NCBI GenBank assembly: GCA_040235505.1
Contig: JBECKW010000194.1
Coordinates: 1 to 18,800, forward strand
DNA length: 18,800 nt
Origin: JBECKW01 sp040235505
GTDB taxonomy: Bacteria; Desulfobacterota; Desulfobacteria; Desulfobacterales; JAFDDL01
Direction of reading: 5' to 3'
A model generated the notes under the pieces. It was not told the DNA's origin and did no database searches. It saw only the letters and a list, made by a program, of their open reading frames with translations. The translations under genes were made by a program, and so were the position numbers. Positions 15,931 through 18,800 of this stretch are shown here, in pieces; positions within the stretch are counted from its first letter, which is position 1; every line of letters starts with the position of its first letter.

Positions 15931-16788
15931 TTATTTATTCCTCTGCCCTTCCTTCTGCTGCTCACTTTGCGCCCCGGTGTTTGTCTGACCTTTTTCTTTA
16001 ACGATATCTTCCAGCGTCAGCTCTTTTTCCGTATCATCTTCCAGTCGAACCGCCAGAGTTCCTGCGAGAATATTATGGCGAAGTACTTTCCCCCTTCCGG
16101 AAGTGGTATTCACCATCTTTCCGATTTTCGGAAACTGTTTTTTCAGCTCGCTGTATGTCTTGTGCTCATAGGTCAAACAACACATCAACCGTCCGCACTG
16201 TCCGGAAATTTTAGTGGGATTCAGTGAAAGTCCCTGGTCTTTGGCCATCCGGATGGAAACCGGATCAAATTTGTCGATGAAGGTGGCGCAGCAAAGCTCC
16301 CGTCCGCACCTTCCGAGACCGCCGCACATTTTTGCCTGGTTGCGGATACCGACCTGACGCATCTCGACACGAATATTGAGCTTTTTGGCGATCATTTTCA
16401 CCAATTCCCGGAAATCGACCCGGGCTTCCGCCGTGAAGAAATAAGTCATTTTCCCACCGTCAAATGTGCTCTCGACGGTAAAAAGATTCATATTGAGATT
16501 CAGCTTCTTGATACATTCCTGGCAGTAAAGGTGGGCTTCTTTTTCCTTCTGGCGGTTGCTTTCGAGTTGAATGAAATCCTTTTCCGTTGCAAGTCGGTAA
16601 ATTTTCTTCAACGGCCTTTTGAGTTTTGTTTCGTCATATTCAGCGGGAGATACGGCAACCGTACCGAAACCAATTCCCTGATCGGTCTCGACAATGACAT
16701 GATCTCCGGGTTTCAACACATAGGCACCACAGTCAAAATCATATATTTTGCCTGCGGGTTTGAAACGAATGCCGACTGCTTTATTCAT
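15931..16788 (-). CDS. ricT: RicT/PSP1-domain protein
   Basis: It is a cytoplasmic protein of the RicT (YaaT) family. In Bacillus subtilis RicT joins RicA and RicF in a complex that holds iron-sulfur clusters and assists RNase Y maturation of mRNAs. RicA and RicF are not in this window, so the role here is open. The 285 residues begin with the PSP1 core (VGIRFKPAGKIYDFDCG). The family cysteine signatures follow: C155, C161 and C166-C167 in MCGGLGRCGRELCCATF, and C198 and C203-C204 in QCGRLMCCLTYE. The C-terminal tail after about 262 is polar and low in complexity. The ATG at 16788 has only a weak purine-rich site. It lies 47 nt after holB and 1 nt before metG. Confidence 0.9.
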   Translation of the reverse strand: MNKAVGIRFKPAGKIYDFDCGAYVLKPGDHVIVETDQGIGFGTVAVSPAEYDETKLKRPLKKIYRLATEKDFIQLESNRQKEKEAHLYCQECIKKLNLNMNLFTVESTFDGGKMTYFFTAEARVDFRELVKMIAKKLNIRVEMRQVGIRNQAKMCGGLGRCGRELCCATFIDKFDPVSIRMAKDQGLSLNPTKISGQCGRLMCCLTYEHKTYSELKKQFPKIGKMVNTTSGRGKVLRHNILAGTLAVRLEDDTEKELTLEDIVKEKGQTNTGAQSEQQKEGQRNK

Positions 16789-16835
16789 GGCTTATTCTTT
16801 AAGCTGATTCCTCGTTATCGTATACTTCGGAGCCC

Positions 16836-17894
16836 TTAATTCATTTCCGCAAATTTTGCAAGCTTCAGAAAAAGGGTTTCCAGCACAAGTCGGGGGTTGG
16901 CGTTTGAACGGATCCGTCCCAGGGCCTTATCAATGGCGTTCACAGCCGCCAGGATTTCTTCTTCCGCCATCAGGCCTGCGGCGGCGGCTATTTTTTCCCT
17001 CACATCCGGATTCAGGAGGTTCTCGGGTTGATAGTTGAAAATCAAGATATCCCGATACAAAGTTTTCAATATTTCAAGTGAATCCAGCGTCACATCCTTA
17101 TTGAGAGAAATCACCGAAGCGGTTGCGAAAAGCCGGGTCAGCACCCCGGCTTTATCGCCGGGATGGATCAGCACATTGAAGTTTTCAATCAACCACTTGC
17201 GCCGGTTGATCCAGTTTTTCCGGGGCAATTCTTCGGCCTTGGAAAGACTTCCGCCCGAAAGAACCGACAGTGCCCGTGCGCTTTCCGCATCCATACCGTG
17301 TAAGCTCATCAGTTCCTCGGCAATCCGGTGCGTCGGAATAGGATTGAATCGAATACGGCGGCAGCGCGATACGATGGTGGGAAGCATATCCGCAACAGTG
17401 GGGGCGGTCAGAATCAGAATCGTGCGATCGGGAGGTTCCTCCAGCATTTTCAAAAGGGCATTTCCAGCCTCGATATTCATGCGATGGGCTTCGGCAATCA
17501 CCACAACCCGGTATTCGGCCTCGTAGGGTTTCATGGCCAGAATGTTGCATAATTCACGGATCTGATCGATCCGGATATATGCACCCGATGGTTGCACCCG
17601 GATAATGTCCGGATGGCTGTCGCTTGATATTTTTCGGCAGGAACGGCACCGACCGCATGGCGCCTCCACCGACAGGGGCGATATGGAACTCTCCCCCGCA
17701 TCGGCAACTTTCTCCGGGTCGGCTTTACGCATGATGCAGTTCAACGCCATGGCAAAGGTCAGCGCGGCCGACCGTTTCCCCACGCCGTCGATTCCAACAA
17801 AAATCAGTGCGTGGGGAATCGCCCCTTTACGAAGAATGGCATTGAGTATCTGGACTGGCTGATGTTGTGCTATGAGGGATGAGAACCCAGTCAC
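16836..17894 (-). CDS. holB: DNA polymerase III delta' subunit, clamp loader
   Basis: It is part of the clamp loader that places the beta clamp on DNA. The 352 residues form an AAA+ fold with a Walker A-like GIDGVGKRS (34-42), a zinc-binding cysteine set (C80, C83, C86 in CGRCRSC, perhaps with C53), IAEAHRMN at the Walker B position, LLKMLEEPP (147-155) and an SRC motif (176-178, IVSRCRRIRF). The start is a GTG at 17894, 4 nt after the stop of the IHF/HU gene. It has no good ribosome binding site, so translation probably depends on coupling. No in-frame ATG occurs before the Walker A region. A DnaX identity is excluded by the short C-terminus and the divergent P-loop. Confidence 0.93.
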   Translation of the reverse strand: MTGFSSLIAQHQPVQILNAILRKGAIPHALIFVGIDGVGKRSAALTFAMALNCIMRKADPEKVADAGESSISPLSVEAPCGRCRSCRKISSDSHPDIIRVQPSGAYIRIDQIRELCNILAMKPYEAEYRVVVIAEAHRMNIEAGNALLKMLEEPPDRTILILTAPTVADMLPTIVSRCRRIRFNPIPTHRIAEELMSLHGMDAESARALSVLSGGSLSKAEELPRKNWINRRKWLIENFNVLIHPGDKAGVLTRLFATASVISLNKDVTLDSLEILKTLYRDILIFNYQPENLLNPDVREKIAAAAGLMAEEEILAAVNAIDKALGRIRSNANPRLVLETLFLKLAKFAEMN

Positions 17895-17898
17895 AAAA

Positions 17899-18174
17899 TC
17901 AAGAATCGACCCGTTCTTTGAGTTCCTTGCCGGATTTGAAGAACGGAAGCCTTTTGGGTCTGATCACAACCTTGGCGCCGGTTTTCGGATTTCTGCCCGT
18001 GTAGCTTTTATACTCTTTCACAAAGAAACTGCAGAGGCCTCTGATTTCCACCCTTGAACCCTTCGCCATGGCATCCGACATATGATCGAAAAACAATTGC
18101 ACAACCTTTGCCGCCTCGGACTTGGAAATATTGGCCTCATTCTTCAGTGCGGCGATAATCTCCAGCTTATTCAT
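17899..18174 (-). CDS. IHF/HU-family DNA-bending protein (IHF beta-like)
   Basis: It is a small histone-like protein that bends DNA as a dimer. The 91 residues cover the whole family: helical dimerisation part (KLEIIAALKNEANISKSEAAKVV), beta segment (RVEIRGLCSFFVKEY) and beta arm with the intercalating proline in RNPKTG (61-66). RGLCSF and GRNPKTG resemble IHF beta more than HU, but the partner subunit is not in the window and HU-like homodimer action is possible. AAGGAGGATGT gives an excellent ribosome binding site for the ATG at 18174. It is the first gene of the probable IHF-holB-ricT-metG operon. Confidence 0.92.
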   Translation of the reverse strand: MNKLEIIAALKNEANISKSEAAKVVQLFFDHMSDAMAKGSRVEIRGLCSFFVKEYKSYTGRNPKTGAKVVIRPKRLPFFKSGKELKERVDS

Positions 18175-18222
18175 ACATCCTCCTTCTCACAGTTGCTTGT
18201 CAATTCAACTCCACTTTTGGTA

Positions 18223-18251
18223 TAAATATCGAAATCCTGCAGAGAGGTCAA
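18223..18251 (-). promoter_or_regulatory. Probable promoter of the IHF-holB-ricT-metG operon
   Basis: TTGACC (18251-18246), a 17-nt spacer and TATTTA (18228-18223) precede the IHF-like gene. Transcription would begin near 18216, about 40 nt before the start codon. The -35 box touches overlapping 8-bp palindromes (18250-18261) and lies just after the stop of the NusG-family gene. Confidence 0.45.
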
Positions 18252-18255
18252 GTAC

Positions 18256-18780
18256 TTAAGTTGAAAATCCCTGAACTATCTCCACATCCTCCTCATCGAC
18301 CTCAACGCCGGCGGACTGTCCCAATGCGTCGATATTGACCACCACGCGATTGTTTCCCTTATATCGGAGAAAGATCCCGGTAACACCGGTAAAGGGTCCC
18401 CGGACCACCACCACGTGATCTCCATGGCGGTATTTCTGGCCTGTTGTGACCGGTCTGTCCGACGTCACCATGATTCTCAGGGATTCAATGGTCGTATCCG
18501 GCACGGATATGGGGCCTTCCTTGTTTCCGATCAAACGTACGGCGCCGACGGTTTTCAGAATATCCAGATGTTCATGGGGATTCAGATCGGTTTTCACGAA
18601 AATATATCCCGGAAAAAGCGGCACGCGAATCATGGCCTTGCGATCCCGCCGTGCACTCCTGACCAGGATCTTCGGCAAAAAAACTTCTTTTGTTTTTTTC
18701 TCAAGCGCCTCGTTCACCACACTCTCGAATCGACTTCTCGTGTGCAGAACATACCAGGCGCGAATGAATGGATCGTTCAT
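18256..18780 (-). CDS. NusG-family transcription antitermination protein (specialised paralogue)
   Basis: The protein has 174 residues and shows the two NusG domains. The N-terminal NGN domain (AWYVLHTRSRFESVVNEAL, then PLFPGYIFVKTDL and VRLIGN) binds RNA polymerase. A C-terminal KOW domain follows at about residues 114-145 (KYRHGDHVVVVRGPFTGVTGIF). The style (HTRSRFE, FLPK, absence of the RGYVLV spacing of housekeeping NusG) is that of the RfaH/UpxY/LoaP-type paralogues, which act on one or a few operons, often polysaccharide clusters. Its normal target would be downstream, but here the next genes are housekeeping and have their own promoter, so the target may lie elsewhere. The ATG at 18780 is used; a GTG at 18789 is possible. 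The upstream control region lies beyond the window. Confidence 0.85.
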   Translation of the reverse strand: MNDPFIRAWYVLHTRSRFESVVNEALEKKTKEVFLPKILVRSARRDRKAMIRVPLFPGYIFVKTDLNPHEHLDILKTVGAVRLIGNKEGPISVPDTTIESLRIMVTSDRPVTTGQKYRHGDHVVVVRGPFTGVTGIFLRYKGNNRVVVNIDALGQSAGVEVDEEDVEIVQGFST

Positions 18781-18800
18781 GTTATCCACGCTGAATGAAT

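Noticed and set aside
17129..17153. Terminator-like inverted repeat (9-bp perfect stem, 7-nt loop)
   Set aside because: It lies inside the coding sequence of holB and lacks a proper T-run, so a coincidence of codons is more likely than a terminator.
1..18800. CRISPR arrays, transposons, tRNA or rRNA genes
   Set aside because: No array with spacers, no transposase-like protein and no tRNA-like cloverleaf or rRNA sequence was seen. The 9-bp and 7-bp arrays are too short and lack spacers.

Overview
The window looks like a chromosomal core region of a Gram-negative anaerobe, most likely a sulfate-reducing member of the Desulfobacterota (former Deltaproteobacteria). The reasons are a complete Rnf complex in the gene order C-D-G-E-A-B, a holB-ricT-metG cluster, a sensor kinase of the deltaproteobacterial two-helix/HAMP style and moderate GC. 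This assignment is by gene content and protein style only; no database search was possible. No rRNA, tRNA, CRISPR array, insertion sequence or prophage was seen.

Layout from left to right. Positions 1-719 (minus) hold the N-terminal half of a membrane sensor kinase that runs off the left edge. Positions 872-1075 (minus) hold a 67-residue protein with four cysteines. Divergent from it, 1160-3040 (plus) encodes a compact class I adenylate cyclase. This is the only plus-strand gene called. Between it and the convergent end of the rnf operon lies a striking element of two inverted arrays of a 9-bp unit (3043-3143).

Positions 8668 down to 3151 (minus) encode the complete Rnf complex, rnfC-rnfD-rnfG-rnfE-rnfA-rnfB. 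It couples ferredoxin oxidation to NAD reduction and to ion pumping across the cytoplasmic membrane. The cofactor residues that define each subunit are visible, and a good TTGACA-type promoter lies just in front of rnfC.

Upstream of rnf (12507-8752) is the most unusual gene in the window. It encodes a 1251-residue relative of glucosamine-6-phosphate synthase (GlmS) with a buried N-terminal nucleophile, two insertions in the glutaminase domain and about 330 extra C-terminal residues with no fold I recognise. Further upstream come a short penicillin-binding-type transpeptidase, methionyl-tRNA synthetase (metG), a RicT/PSP1 protein, the DNA polymerase III delta' subunit (holB) and an IHF/HU protein. 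These run closely spaced in one direction and probably form an operon read from a promoter at 18223-18251. A NusG-family antitermination protein sits at the right edge.

The information-processing block (IHF/HU, holB, ricT, metG), the cell-wall block (transpeptidase, possibly the GlmS-like protein) and the energy block (rnf) are collinear, but nothing in the sequence shows that they act together. The best candidates for new biology are the giant GlmS-like protein, the inverted 9-bp repeat element, the shortened adenylate cyclase and the tailed RnfA.
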